Of a stretch of DNA of 64,000 bases, positions 53,602 to 64,000 are shown piece after piece. Made by a program: the position numbers and the translations under genes. The notes under the pieces were generated by a model that was not told the origin of the DNA, did not search any database, and saw nothing but the letters and a program-made list of their open reading frames with translations. This DNA comes from Blakeslea trispora (taxonomy: Eukaryota; Mucoromycota; Mucoromycetes; Mucorales; Choanephoraceae), in contig JAIWNE010000132.1 of the NCBI GenBank assembly GCA_025331445.1, positions 24,620-88,619 on the forward strand, read 5' to 3'. The first letter of the stretch is position 1; each line of letters starts with the position of its first letter.

Positions 53602-54720
53602 ATGCCTTTGACCAACGAAATCATGTTCATCTATCAAGCCTGCAGGCAGCTAACAAATAACATGGTAGAATTGCGCAATGATGTAAACACCTTGAAAGAA
53701 GAACTAGCAGTGGTGAAACAATTTGTTTCCAGAAGAGACAATGTAACACAGAGCTCTGTCTTTGGTATGGCTTACTGTATACTAGATGTATCATGCTGAT
53801 AATTAACAAAACATATTTATGACTACCTGATTCATCTGATCAAATGAGCTTTTCAATTGAACAAACAAATGATAGTGTTCCACTTTATCTAAGAATTTCG
53901 TATCCCATGCCATCACAATTGCAAAACATCAAGCAGCCTTTCAACAGCCGAGTGGTGTATTTTATCCAATTTTGGTTGCAAGATGCCGTTATCATTAAGC
54001 CAGATGATCGTGATACCGTCTTGGAGAAAAAAATCGAAGCAATGGCTTCATGGAAAAGAACGATTTTCCACACTGGTTCAGTTGCAGTTGATCTGATGAT
54101 TAATGATATGGAGTTGGCCAAACAGGACTGGGCTAATATAACCTATCGCAACCTTGATGATGAGTTCAAGAAGAGCTGTCGCAAGTATCTCACCACCTAC
54201 TTGAGACAAAAACGCATTCCTCTAGACCGTTGCGTTGACTCTTGGTTGAAGAACGAGTTGATAAAACATTATTATCACTCGAAAAGACAAACAAAGAAGA
54301 GAAAGGTATTCTAACTCAATTTCACTTTTCGACTTTCGACTAATTTAATCTAAAAATCTCCAAACAGACTGTTCCTTCTGTCGATTTGGCATCTAACTCT
54401 TTTGATGCTCAATTAGATTTTGACATCAATGACTGCTATGAAGGTAGTTCTTCACCCCAATCACCAAAAAAACGGTAAGTTATTTAGATCTTTGGAAGCC
54501 TAAGTTATTGCTTTTTCTAATCTCATTTATGTCTAGACATTTGGATGGTTCTGACCAGTTGGCTTCGCTCTCTTTCTGTGTCTCTCTTTGTTTCTTTCTC
54601 TTTTTTTATTTCTCTTTCTCTTTCTCTTTCTCTTTCTCTTTCTCTTTCTCTTTCTCTTTCTCTTTCTCTTTCTCTTTCTCTTTCTCTTTCTCTTTCTCTT
54701 TTTTCTTTCTCTCTTTTTAA
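53602..54720 (+). CDS. Unrecognised intron-containing gene with coiled-coil N-terminus
   Basis: Exon 1 (53602-53764) encodes MPLTNEIMFIYQACRQ and a short coiled coil (NMVELRNDVNTLKEELAVVK). The join to exon 2 (53844-54305 by its open frame) is uncertain: no acceptor fits well, so either an exon border is missed or the gene is broken there. Exon 2 has VLEKKIEAMASWKRTIF, TYRNLDDEFKKSCRKYLTTY and a basic YYHSKRQTKKRK end. Exon 3 (54368-54474) is acidic. Exon 4 starts at 54537 (HLDGSDQLASL) and runs into a TTTCTC microsatellite. The plan (coiled coil, helical basic domain, acidic exon, several short introns) resembles CACTA gene 1 in style but not in sequence. It is divergent from the tnp2-like fragment and may be its partner gene. 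Confidence 0.4.
54598..54706. repeat. (TTTCTC)n microsatellite
   Basis: About seventeen near-perfect TTTCTC hexamers. In the + frame they read as Phe-Ser repeats at the end of the preceding gene's last exon. The reverse frame reads Lys-Arg repeats. Confidence 0.95.
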
Positions 54721-55924
54721 GAAAATAAATAATGGGTAGGGTGGTTGGCACTAAATCATGTTCTGTTTAATTTCTCCTTAAAATATGTTAATTCGTTCTT
54801 GAATGTTTTTATATTTCTAACAATGAACATTCGAATCTTTTTTTATTCAAGCATCAATCGAATTCGCTGATAAATCAACATTCTTTTTTTTCCTAAAATA
54901 TATATAATCCAATTCTTGTTCAGATTATTTATTACCTTGAACGTAAACATTCTTCGTTACATACCCATCTCTTTAATTACACGATGTACCTTTATTGATG
55001 CAATTTTCAGAGAACTAGCCAATCACTTTCCAGATATTCCACCTTATTTATTTAAACAACCGCCCCCTAGGGTAGCCGTAAGTGCTTTTATTTATCTTTT
55101 CTTTTTCTTAAGCTTTTTTCAACATGGCCTACCATCTCGCATGCTCATGTAAGTTTGAGATGTCAACATGCACAACAGATGAGTAGAGTGAAAGCTAACA
55201 TGTGCTTGTAGGAGTCAGCTTTTTTTAAGTAAAAGAATACTTTTTTACATAGTTTGAATTAAATCTAGAGCAAACGTTTTGTCAATGGGATGTTTGATTC
55301 TGTCTCTTTTCTATTCGTGAGCAGAATCTTTTTTTTAAATACTTATTTTATACAAGCTATAACAATTACAGTATGTCCTTAATATGCAAAAATAGGTCAA
55401 AGCATATAATATCAATGCTTCATGTAAATGATGTCTCTGTTGGAATGTAACGATTGTCTCTATATTTTTCCATTATTCAAATGTGATTGTTTTTTCGACT
55501 CCATCTTATTCTTTTAGCTGGATAATTGAATTCATCACTATCATAGACACTTTTTATTCTTGGTTGAGACGTATGATGCAAAGAGAGGATGTTGACCAAA
55601 TCATCAGCATTTACCTTTTTCATAGTGATGGAAATTCGCTACTCTGATTGGCCGATTTCTAAGAAGGTTCCAGTTCTTTTCTCTCTTTACCTACATTACA
55701 GTGCTTACGGTCCCAAATGGCGGATTTCAAAAATCATTTGGCAGTTTCCAAAAATCCAATTGACGTAAAATGAAAATCAATAAGCGTTAAAAAAAATATC
55801 CAATCAGCAGTTTTCAAAATGTCAATGAGCGCATACCGAGATTTCAAATAGCGTATCCTCAAGAAACCAAATGGCAGACTTCCACATTCTAAAAGACTTC
55901 TCTTTTACTTTAAATATTTTTCAA

Positions 55925-57274
55925 ATGAGCAACACGCATAAATTCTTTATTGAGGACGGTCAGGGCGGAATAACTACGGAAGACGGTGCAGAGGCCATGG
56001 ACTACATTATCGAAGAAGAAGAGGAATTCAATCTTCGAAACTTGACTAATCTAAGTGAATATAATGATTGTCAACCTGTTCCCATTGAGCTCGATGCCGA
56101 AGACGAGAACTTAGAGAGCAGAATATCACTCGTTATCGAAAAAGTGAATAAGACTATTGCTGACAAAGTTGGCAATGTTAGGAGCTACACGTCTTATACG
56201 GACGATAAGAAAATGTTGTTCCTTTACCACTTAAAAATCAATTTTTTTTCGCCAGCTAAAGCAGCAGAGTATGCTGGAATTGCCGAGAGAACTGCTCAAA
56301 CTTGGGCAAAACGAATCAGAACAGAACCCTGTTGGAACATATATGAAAACCAGACTAACAAAAGCAGTCGGGCCAAGAGTCAGCTTCAAGAGCCACAAAA
56401 GTTACACATTCTTGAGCTTTTTGACAATAAGCCTTACACTACAACCAACGAAGTTGTAGATAGTTTAACAAAAACTTTTGAAGGATTTACGTTGAAACAA
56501 TCAACTGTCAATAGCTTCATATTACATGAGTGTAACTTGACGATCAAAAGGTTGCAACGTCAACCTAAAGTTCGAAACGATCCTGCTCGTATCCAAGCAA
56601 AATACGATTGGGTAATGAAATACGATAGTTCAGACATGGATTTTCTTCGAAACTGCATCTTTATTGATGAATCCGGCTTCGATATCAACATGAGGCCTTC
56701 GTATGGACGATCAGCTTCTGGTGCTCCAGCTATCGCTTCAACACCATCTGCAAAAGCTGAATCACATTCTATTTTAAAGACAATAGCTACTGTTGGGGTT
56801 GTTAATATTGAAGTACGAGTTCCTCAAATGAATAATAGAATCAAAGTTTTTGGAGGTCGCAAAAGAAAAGCTACTGAAAGTAAAAAAGCAGGAAAAAAAG
56901 GCACTACAACAGGACATTATCTCAATTTTTTGAGAGGGACACTTGACCAGTTAGACAAACACCCTGAACTAAAAGGCTTTTATCTCGTAATGAATAATGC
57001 ACCTATCCACAACAATCAGGAAATAGAAACGCTAATCACCAGCAGAGACTATATATGTGTATATCTTCCACCTTACTCTCCTGAGCTAAACCCCATAGAG
57101 TAATTTTGGTTGTTAGTCAAAAATAGAGTTAAACGTAGTAAATTCAACGATAAGAAAGACTTGTTCACAAGAATTCGCGATGCTTGTAATGATATACCTC
57201 GGGATATAATAACCAAGTCAATTGAGCACTCTGTTGCAGCTTTGGAGAAGTGTAGAAATAAACAACCACTTTAA
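55925..57274 (+). pseudogene. Tc1/mariner transposase with a catalytic Asp-to-Asn change and a stop
   Basis: The start is taken at MSNTHKFF (55925). An in-frame ATG at 55871 lies inside the inverted repeat. Acidic N-terminus, then a helix-turn-helix-like SPAKAAEYAGIAERTAQTWA, a second helical region LKQSTVNSFILHECNLTIKR and the DDE domain: NCIFIDESGFDINMRPSYGR (first Asp), YLVMNNAPIH (Asn where the second catalytic Asp belongs), YSPELNPIE (Glu). Spacing between the second position and Glu is 34, as in the first Tc1 element. A TAA at 57101-57103 follows the Glu directly. The frame then continues FWLLVKNRVKRSKF to TAA at 57272-57274. Two independent lesions make the copy inactive. Confidence 0.88.
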
Positions 57275-57437
57275 TAAGAGCAAATAAAATAAACAACATG
57301 TACGCTAAAAGCTTTCATAATGCTGCCATTTGGTTTTTTGAGAATACGCTATTTGAAATCTCGGTATGCGCTCATTGACATTTTGAAAACTGCTGATTGG
57401 ATATTTTTTTTAACGCTTATTGATTTTTCATTCTACG

Positions 57438-57708
57438 TTGAAATATAGGAGATGATTTCAAATGTGACTTTTGACGGTTTTGGGTTCTTAATTTTATAGT
57501 ATGTTTGGGTCAGCTTTATTGATAAAATTATATATGTTACAAATTGGATAATGATAATAATATAGAATATAGTAAGCTTACTTTTACTAATTCCCGTATA
57601 TTTTGGATGTGAACCAAAGGAAAAAGTAAAAGTAGCTGGTGATATAAATTTTATAGTTGAGAATTTGCTTTGTCATACGGGTAGCAAACTGTGTTCACCT
57701 ATTTCAAC
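57438..57708. mobile_element. 271-bp MITE-like insertion in the right inverted repeat of the second Tc1
   Basis: The left repeat arm reads continuously where the right arm is split. The inserted DNA is bounded by GTTGAAATA and TATTTCAAC. Removing it rejoins CATTCTAC with GCCAATTGG, matching the left arm. The ends can be read as 9-bp inverted repeats with no duplication or as a 3-bp ACG duplication; the two cannot be told apart. Confidence 0.55.
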
Positions 57709-58270
57709 GCCAATTGGATTTTTGGAAACCGCCAAATGATTTTTGAAATCCGCCATTTGGGACCGTAAGCACTGTAGGATAGCTGACATACTTTGAAAGT
57801 AAATTGGCCCCTAAAATTCCATGTTATTTATAGGGGTGATATTACTCTCTTTCCTTTTTTTTCTCGGCTTTTTTTCCTCCACTTTTTTTTTTCGACTTTT
57901 TTTTCCTTAACTCTATTGATTACTACACCCTTTTTTTTTCTAAATCTCGAGAGTGTTTCCTTTCCGACTTAAGGTGATTCTCTCAAGTGATGTTACATGA
58001 TCGCTAACTTATCCGTTCTTTTATCTGTCTAGAAAGAGATTTATCTTTTAGGTTTGTTCACGATCAATTTGGGCAGCTCAAGTCCTTATCATACAGTCAC
58101 TCATCTTACCATCACAAAGCAGACAACTGCAGTTTTTTAAACACGCCTTGACTAAATCACTTGGAAAAGATCAATAATTACGATACTTTCTGAATTATCA
58201 GTGGCGGAGATGATTGCACTATTATGAGAACTCTTTTGATCGCGTCTAATATGAAGCAGAGGCAACCAAC

Positions 58271-60319
58271 TCACACCACGGCGTATAGGAGTTTTAAAAG
58301 TATTGGAGTGAGCTTTTTCTGATTGAGGTCAATATTCAGCTTTTAAAGGCATGGCTGTATTGACTTTTGAAATGATTAAAGTAATGGATTTTCTTGTTGA
58401 AATGTAATATAGAGACTTAAGGGAGGTTAGTTTTTGAATTTGAAGCTGATCTGAAGAGATGACTTGATCTCGGTTTTTTTTACATGTCAAAGGCCATAAA
58501 ATAAATAAAAAGACTAAGAAAAATAATCTGTGAGAAAGAGATTCGGCTGAAAAGGGAAAAAAAAATAGCAGTGAAAATGAAGAGATGATCAAATGGGGGG
58601 ATCAATTTCAGATTTTATGCAAAAATATGTACAAGAATGGTAAATGGGGGTTAGGCTAAAAGAGGTGAAACAGTCTAGGTAAAAAGTAAAGATGTATGCA
58701 AATTTAATTTAAAGGTAAAGAAGAGGTATTTGGAAGGAATCCTAAAGTAAACTCAGATATATGACAAAATAAAGATATCAAGCTGAAAGAGATGATAAAG
58801 AAGCATAAGCCATTAAATTTATAAAGCCAAAGGCCAAAGAGCTAATTTTGAATTTTTGTGTAATCATAACAAGGTGTAGAAAGCTAAAGAAGTGTAAAAA
58901 GGTGTAAAAATAAAATAGCATGGTTGAGAGAAGATGTTTGCCATTCATACTTTTGAATTTTAAGACAGTAGTACAAGAAAGTTACGATCATGACTGAATG
59001 TCGATCTTGAGATCTCTCATCACCATCACTGAAGCAACATGAGCACATGGAGAAGGACTCGTTGTTGCTGTAAGTGTCTTTAAGTTAAATAATGACTGGC
59101 AAAATGAATAACAGACATTCCAGCAGTTAGGTAAAATAAAAAACTGCACTCATCTTTGTATAAAGTGAGGTGGTATACTTTGGGCTGATTCAAATTGCAT
59201 TGTATGAGGGTAAGCAGTGCTCAAAAAACCTGAAAAAGATAGATGCTGGTGTAAGATTATGAGCAACAACTTAAAGAGAAGTTATAAAGAGAAAAGAAAC
59301 AAATGCTACTTTGAAACAAGTGAAAAGGAAAGAAAGAAAAGTAATGATGATCCTACTAATCGCTATTTTTTTCACTAATGACTCTCACTAAACAAGGATG
59401 AATGTTTATTATCTCTTTTAAGTACTGTTGTTTGAACATTGGAAGTCAACTTTAGACTAGGCAAATTAACAGTGTAGATAAACAACTTTAAAAGCTTGAA
59501 ATTGATATTGGACTGAATGATGAATCAGAATGCCTGGTTGAGAAGTCATAAAAGAGAAAGAAGGATCAATTGTAGGCTTTAGAAGAGGATCCATTCACTT
59601 CTTTTATCAAGACAATGGTTGTTGTACATGTTTATCGAAATGAGTATATCATCAACAATCATCACCATTTTCGGTCAATGCTAGCAATAATCCAAGATCG
59701 CTTTCCAGTTGATCCATCATAATACGTTTTTATTTCCCAAATGATAAAAAAATAGTCCAACTAGCTTTACTGTAATCCACCTCATAGATACTTACCTTTC
59801 AAAAAAATGATACCCTTTAAAGAACCTTTGATCATCCAAAGTGCTTTTGATATGTAACTTGAATTGATTCTTTCACCGGAAATGATGTTGACAATGATGG
59901 CATCTTTCTTTGAATAAAACTCCCAACTTTTACTTATAACTTTACCTCTTAATTCCATTTTGTCATTCATAGGATTGATCTCTAGTAAATCAGATGTAAA
60001 TTCGGCTAGGTATTGTTGTTTGGAGAGTGAAAGTAGTCTCTTCAATGAGTTGAAGAAATAAAAGACTGTTATCACAAGCTGAAGGTGCAATCCGAATGTT
60101 TAGTTGATTCAATCAGAAATGATAATGACTCCATACTATCTTCAAAGGTTTATACGTGAGTCAGGTAATCAATTGTAGAAATTGAACAATATCTTACTCT
60201 GCTTCAAAGATTTATTGGGCCTCATCATAAAACAATCATCTAACAGTGTGACTAATACATTATCTATTTTCATAAAATGTTAGATTATAAAGCCATATGT
60301 AATACCATCGAGTTGCTTA
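58271..60319. other. Spacer of the large inverted repeat
   Basis: About 2 kb of AT-rich DNA between the arms. The only frame worth noting is on the minus strand at 59782-60090 (listed separately). Nothing else is recognised. Confidence 0.5.
59782..60090 (-). other. Possible exon, downstream of the right-arm exon
   Basis: 102-codon frame with MELRGKVISKSWEFYSKKDA and SYISKALWMIKGSLKGIIF. Composition is protein-like (mixed charged and hydrophobic strands), but no family is recognised. It lies downstream, on the same strand, of the exon at 60317-60559, so the two may belong to one gene. Confidence 0.3.
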
Positions 60320-60559
60320 CCTTTGCTTTATATTAGACGCGACTAAAAGAATTCTCATGTTAATGTAAGCCTCTCCATCACTGATAATTTGGAAGAAAGT
60401 GTAGTTGTGATCTTTTCCAAGTGGTTTAGTGGTGGCGTGTTTAAAAACTGCAATTGTCTGCTTTGTGATGGTAAGATGAGTGACTGTATGATAAGGACTT
60501 GAGCTGCCCAAATTGATCGTGAACAAACCTAAAAAACAAGCCTCTTTCTAGACAGATAA
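60317..60559 (-). other. Possible exon in the right arm of the inverted repeat
   Basis: Open from about 60531, after an acceptor-like TTTTTTAG, to a donor-like AG|GTAAGC near 60322. It reads FTINLGSSSPYHTVTHLTIT, KQTIAVFKHATTKPLGKDHN and YINMRILLVASNIKQR. The left arm holds the same exon (58052-58255) with stops and frameshifts, and its donor is mutated (GGCAAC). Open here and decayed there suggests the right copy was the coding one. Family unknown. Confidence 0.35.
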
Positions 60560-61390
60560 AAGAACGGATAAGTTAGCAATCATGTAGCATGGCCTGAATA
60601 ATACACCTTAACTTGGAAAGGAAACACTCTCGAGATTCAGGAAAAATAAAGGGTGTAGTATTCAATAGAGTGAAGGAAAAAAAAAGTCGAGAAAAAAAGA
60701 GATAAGAAAAAGGAAAGAGAATAATGTCACCCCCATAAATAACACGGAACTTTGGGGTGAATTTGCTTTTAAAGTATGTCAGCTATCCTAATGTAGGTAA
60801 AGAGAGAATAAACCTGGAACCTTCTTTGAAATCGGCCAATCAGAGTAGCGAATTTCCATCACAAGAAAAAGGTAAATGTTGATGATTCGGCTTATTTCCT
60901 CTCTTTGCATCATACGCTTCAATCAAAAATAAAATAGTGTTTAAGATTGTGATGAACTCAATTATTTAATTATTAAGAAGGAGATGTAGTCAAAAAGATA
61001 ATTACAGTTGAATAGTAGAAAAAAGACACAATCCTTAGATTTTAATAAAAATATCGTTTTCATGAAGCATTGATTTCATGTGCTCTGACTTGCTTTTGCA
61101 TATTAAGAACTGACTAGAATAATTACAGCCAGTAAGAAATATATAACCCATTAGTTAGAAGTCAACTTCTATGTGCACATGTTAGCTTTCTCGCTGCTCA
61201 TCTGTTCTGCATGTCGACATCTCAAACTTACATGAGCATGCAAGATGGTAGGTCATCTTGGAAAAGGTCGAAATAAAATAAAATAAATTAATAAAAAGCA
61301 CCTACAGATATCCTAGAAAGTGATTGCTTAGTTAACAAAAGTTAAAAATCTGGAATATGGTTGACCAGTTTCTCAAAAAGATACTTAAAA
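60320..61390 (-). repeat. Right arm of the large inverted repeat
   Basis: Reverse-complement match to the left arm, in order from the inside: the exon at 60320-60531, CTCGAGA near 60630, a CT-rich promoter-like tract, GTATGTCAGCTAT (60774-60786), GGCCAATCAGAGTAGCGAAT (60834-60853), TCAAACTTACATGAGCATGC (61222-61241) and GGAATATGGTTGACCAGTTT (61352-61371), which aligns with the left-arm FRELANHFP exon. Confidence 0.75.
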
Positions 61391-64000
61391 AAGGTATACC
61401 TTTAGATCAAAGAGATAGATATATGATGATGAATGTATGCTCAAGACAACATACAATAAAAATAACAATTCAATGATATTAAACTGCTTATGAAAAATTA
61501 TTTGATTTCGAGTAAAAGTTACTTCAAGCTCTCATAATGAAATATACAAATGCTCCTGGTTCTGATCATGATTTATAAAAACTGTTATCCCAAACCATCT
61601 AAATTTCCTATATACTTCTCTATACAATTATATTTGAAGTAAAGTTGACAACCTTACAAAGTAGCACAGTACCATTTAAAGTATTTTTATCACTTACAAT
61701 GATGCCAAATCATGAACAAACTGCTTGTAAGGACATTTGCTCTTCAACCAAAAAGATCAACTGAAAAATCATCAACATCTATACTCGATCAATTGCTTTC
61801 CAGTGCTAAACCATACGTGAGTTACTCTTAAGCAAGAGACATTTTGTGCGTCTAAGAGGTCTATTTATGTGCTGAATTTTGATGGTATTGATGTTCACCA
61901 TATTATATTATTTTGGGTCATTTAAAATTATCATAAAATGACAATATAATCAAATTGAAATTAGGATCTTTCAGTGTTTGATTTATAAATGGATTCAAAG
62001 GGTGTCATAAGAAGTATTTGTGTCAATGAGCCTTTACAATAAATGAATGATCTTATCACATTTGGCTTCTGATGTGCCATCCTATTGTTATAGTCTATTA
62101 TATCTCTAACAAGAGCGACACTATATAAAAGGGTTGCTCTTGATACATTTTATTTTTACGCTAGTTACTTGTATGTTAAAAAATGGTTCATTCATATACA
62201 TGTATAATTTTGAGACAGCTTGACGCTTTGCTATCAACTTTTTTATAGATTCTACTTTGGTATTTCTTTAGGATCTCCTTTACAAAAGCGTTCCTTTAAT
62301 TGATCACTAATAAGATCTGTTTATGCAAATCAAAGACATTTTCCTTTTCTGTACAATTTTGGCTTGGATCTGTTAATGAAATCATACTTTCTTCCCATCA
62401 CTGCCATATTTCTCATATATACTGGTCATTTTTTCACAATCCCCCATTTTCTTTTTTCTCTCTTTTTTCTATTGATTGCACAGCAAAAGGTAAGCACTTT
62501 TATCTCTTTTTTTTTTTTATTCTAATATCATATTATCCATCAACATCACTGACTCTTTTATTTTACATTAGCTACATGCATATCACCTTATGATAGCAAC
62601 ATCGTAATAACTCGACTACGCTTCTTTTCTTATTTCTTAGCATCTTCCACCTCACCATCCGTATTTATTGCTTATCATCAACTTTATATACACTTATATA
62701 CATACTCATCATAAGCTCTGATGGACAATCCTTTTTCCATGTCACCTTCTTCTGTGCTACTTTTCACCATCTCTTCTACAACTTCTTTATCCAAACTGTC
62801 TGCTCTATACCATGTTGCTCAAACTTGTTCTTCTTTGACTGCTATCTGAATACAATCTCTATTTATGCTGTCTATCTGGATCGATGCTTCTTTTTCAAAT
62901 TGCTTTGCCTTAGGTCTTTCGGTTTCTCCATTTGTTTGTCTATCTTATTCTTTGCATCGCATTTACTAACTTGCTCTGTTTGTAGTCATTTCCTTGGAGC
63001 ATTTTGACAAACACACATCCAATTGCCTACTATGCTTCCATCCTATGTCTGTGTTATTCATGTCTACCTTCCTTCTTATGTGCTCATGTGATCTTTCTCT
63101 CTAACTATTGCCACTGGTCAGTGTCCTAAATTCAAGAGATACTTTTTCTCTCTAATATACCGTCGTTCAGGGTACTTGGTCTCTTCTCATGTCGCCATCT
63201 ATCCAACTCATCTTCAAGAAATGCTTCTTATCCGCCTATGCTCCTTCCACTACTATGGTCTGTGCTTTTAATGCTTGCCAAATCTCTTTTTGGTTGAACT
63301 TGGGGTTCTTTCCAACTTTACTGCTTGTGGGTTTTTTCTTTTGTGTCTTCATGTCATTGCTCATGCTTACATGTGTGTTCCATCTCAGATGAGGTTGCTT
63401 CATCTCTTTAAATCTCTTTCGTGACAAGTGAAATACCGCTTCTAGATTATTTTTACTTGACTATCTTACCAAATGAACCCCTCTTTATCAAATGTTTACT
63501 TCTGACTGTTGCTCTCATTGTTGGCTGGACTCATGAGGTACCTAATCGCAACTAAAGGACACAACATGCTGATGACAAAGGACATGTGTAAAGGATCGCG
63601 TCTCATCTTTATTTTTTTCGTTTTTTTTAGACTTTCTATGCTATTTACTTTCTTCATCTATGTTTCTGACTCTTGTGTATACTGATGACGAGTGATCTCT
63701 TACTTGGTGTTGCTCATGACCTTGCATGTTGCTTCAAGTTGGCTGTCAAAAAAAAAATTACGAAAAAAAAATAATTTCGGTAAAGGCTGTATCTTTTTTT
63801 CAAGCGCAGCTACTGCAAAGCAATTAAGGTGCTTACTGAAGGCTCTAGTCATGGAAATTAATTCATATTTGTATTCTGCACCGCTTCTTATGATTCCAAA
63901 AGGTACCTTTATCAAAGCCAACCATGCGATTCTATCTAGATACACCCGATACGGCATTCCTATTACAAAAAATGACATCTGAGCTACAAATAAGCCTAAA
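61391..64000. other. Terminal AT- and pyrimidine-rich region, nothing recognised
   Basis: Frames of 60-97 codons on both strands overlap one another and have low-complexity Phe/Ser/Leu composition. From 62380 on the + strand is T/C-rich. I find no domain, splice-supported exon chain, RNA gene or element end. Confidence 0.5.

Larger units (their letters stand above)
55699..57774 (+). mobile_element. Second Tc1/mariner element (2.1 kb), TA-flanked
   Basis: Termini read CAGTGCTTACGGTCCCAAAT inward from both ends. TA flanks at 55697-55698 and 57775-57776. The inverted repeat continues to about 55877 on the left. On the right it is split by a 271-bp insertion (57438-57708), with the inner half at about 57323-57434. 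Total repeat length is about 178 bp, similar to the first Tc1 element, although the sequences differ. One transposase gene. Confidence 0.92.
54985..58270 (+). repeat. Left arm of a large inverted repeat (interrupted by a Tc1 element)
   Basis: Without the Tc1 insertion (55699-57774) the arm is about 1.2 kb. Landmarks shared in reverse with 60320-61390 are GCATGCTCATGTAAGTTTGA (55138-55157), ATTCGCTACTCTGATTGGCC (55634-55653), ATAGCTGACATAC (57779 on), CTCGAGAGTGTTTCC and TTCACGATCAATTTGGGCAG. Similarity by eye is roughly 80-85%. The arm carries an exon-like FRELANHFPDIPPYLFKQPP (about 55005-55070) and, near 58050-58270, a decayed copy of the exon that is open in the right arm. Confidence 0.75.

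Noticed and set aside
54533..54751. Lys-Arg repeat protein on the minus strand
   Set aside because: Reverse reading of the TTTCTC microsatellite.
62300..63982. Protein genes in the last 2 kb
   Set aside because: Low-complexity frames on both strands, no splice-linked chain, no homology recognised.

Overview
The window is a eukaryotic transposon nest, most likely from a Mucoromycota (Mucorales-type) fungus. It is AT-rich, its genes have short GT..AG introns (about 50-85 bp) and TATA boxes 60-75 bp before ATGs, and the only clear host gene is one tRNA-Asp(GTC). The element mix (CACTA, Merlin, Crypton, Tc1/mariner, Ty3/gypsy and LINE) fits such a genome. The organism call is an inference. Nearly every protein-coding gene is a transposon gene, and most are broken by a few stops or frameshifts while the element ends are intact.

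Layout. (1) 1-7283: minus-oriented CACTA element A, with its left end outside the window. It has a three-gene set (accessory gene 1 on +, accessory gene 2 on -, tnp2 transposase on -), an 874-bp insertion in tnp2, and a zinc-finger/OTU-protease gene. (2) 7286-17505: complete CACTA element B (10.2 kb, TSD GTT), starting 2 bp after A ends. A Merlin element (10550-13515) interrupts its gene 2. (3) 17557-29662: young Ty3/gypsy LTR retrotransposon with an intact 1889-codon gag-pol. A decayed LINE (17802-23489) sits in its 5' LTR. (4) 30358-31970: non-autonomous CACTA derivative C1. (5) 31975-39609: complete CACTA element C2 (TSD GCT), starting 4 bp after C1 ends and ending 56 bp before tRNA-Asp. 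(6) 39738-44022: mostly relics, with one TA-flanked MITE. (7) 44023-46738: Crypton tyrosine-recombinase gene. (8) 47431-51637: Tc1/mariner element with about 186-bp TIRs and two divergent genes. (9) 51640-54720: N-terminal piece of a different tnp2-type gene and an unrecognised intron-containing gene. (10) About 54985-61390: a 1.1-kb imperfect inverted repeat with a 2-kb spacer. A second Tc1/mariner element (55699-57774) sits in its left arm. (11) 61400-64000: nothing recognised.

The main result is the CACTA family. Three large copies share a convergent pair of unknown accessory genes beside a four-exon tnp2. Each copy carries its own palindromic subterminal repeat word, and twice a new copy landed within 2-4 bp of an older copy's end. 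This suggests a site-specific end-binding system, possibly the accessory proteins, that varies between copies. That link is inference. Exon boundaries were placed by eye from splice motifs and from comparison between copies.
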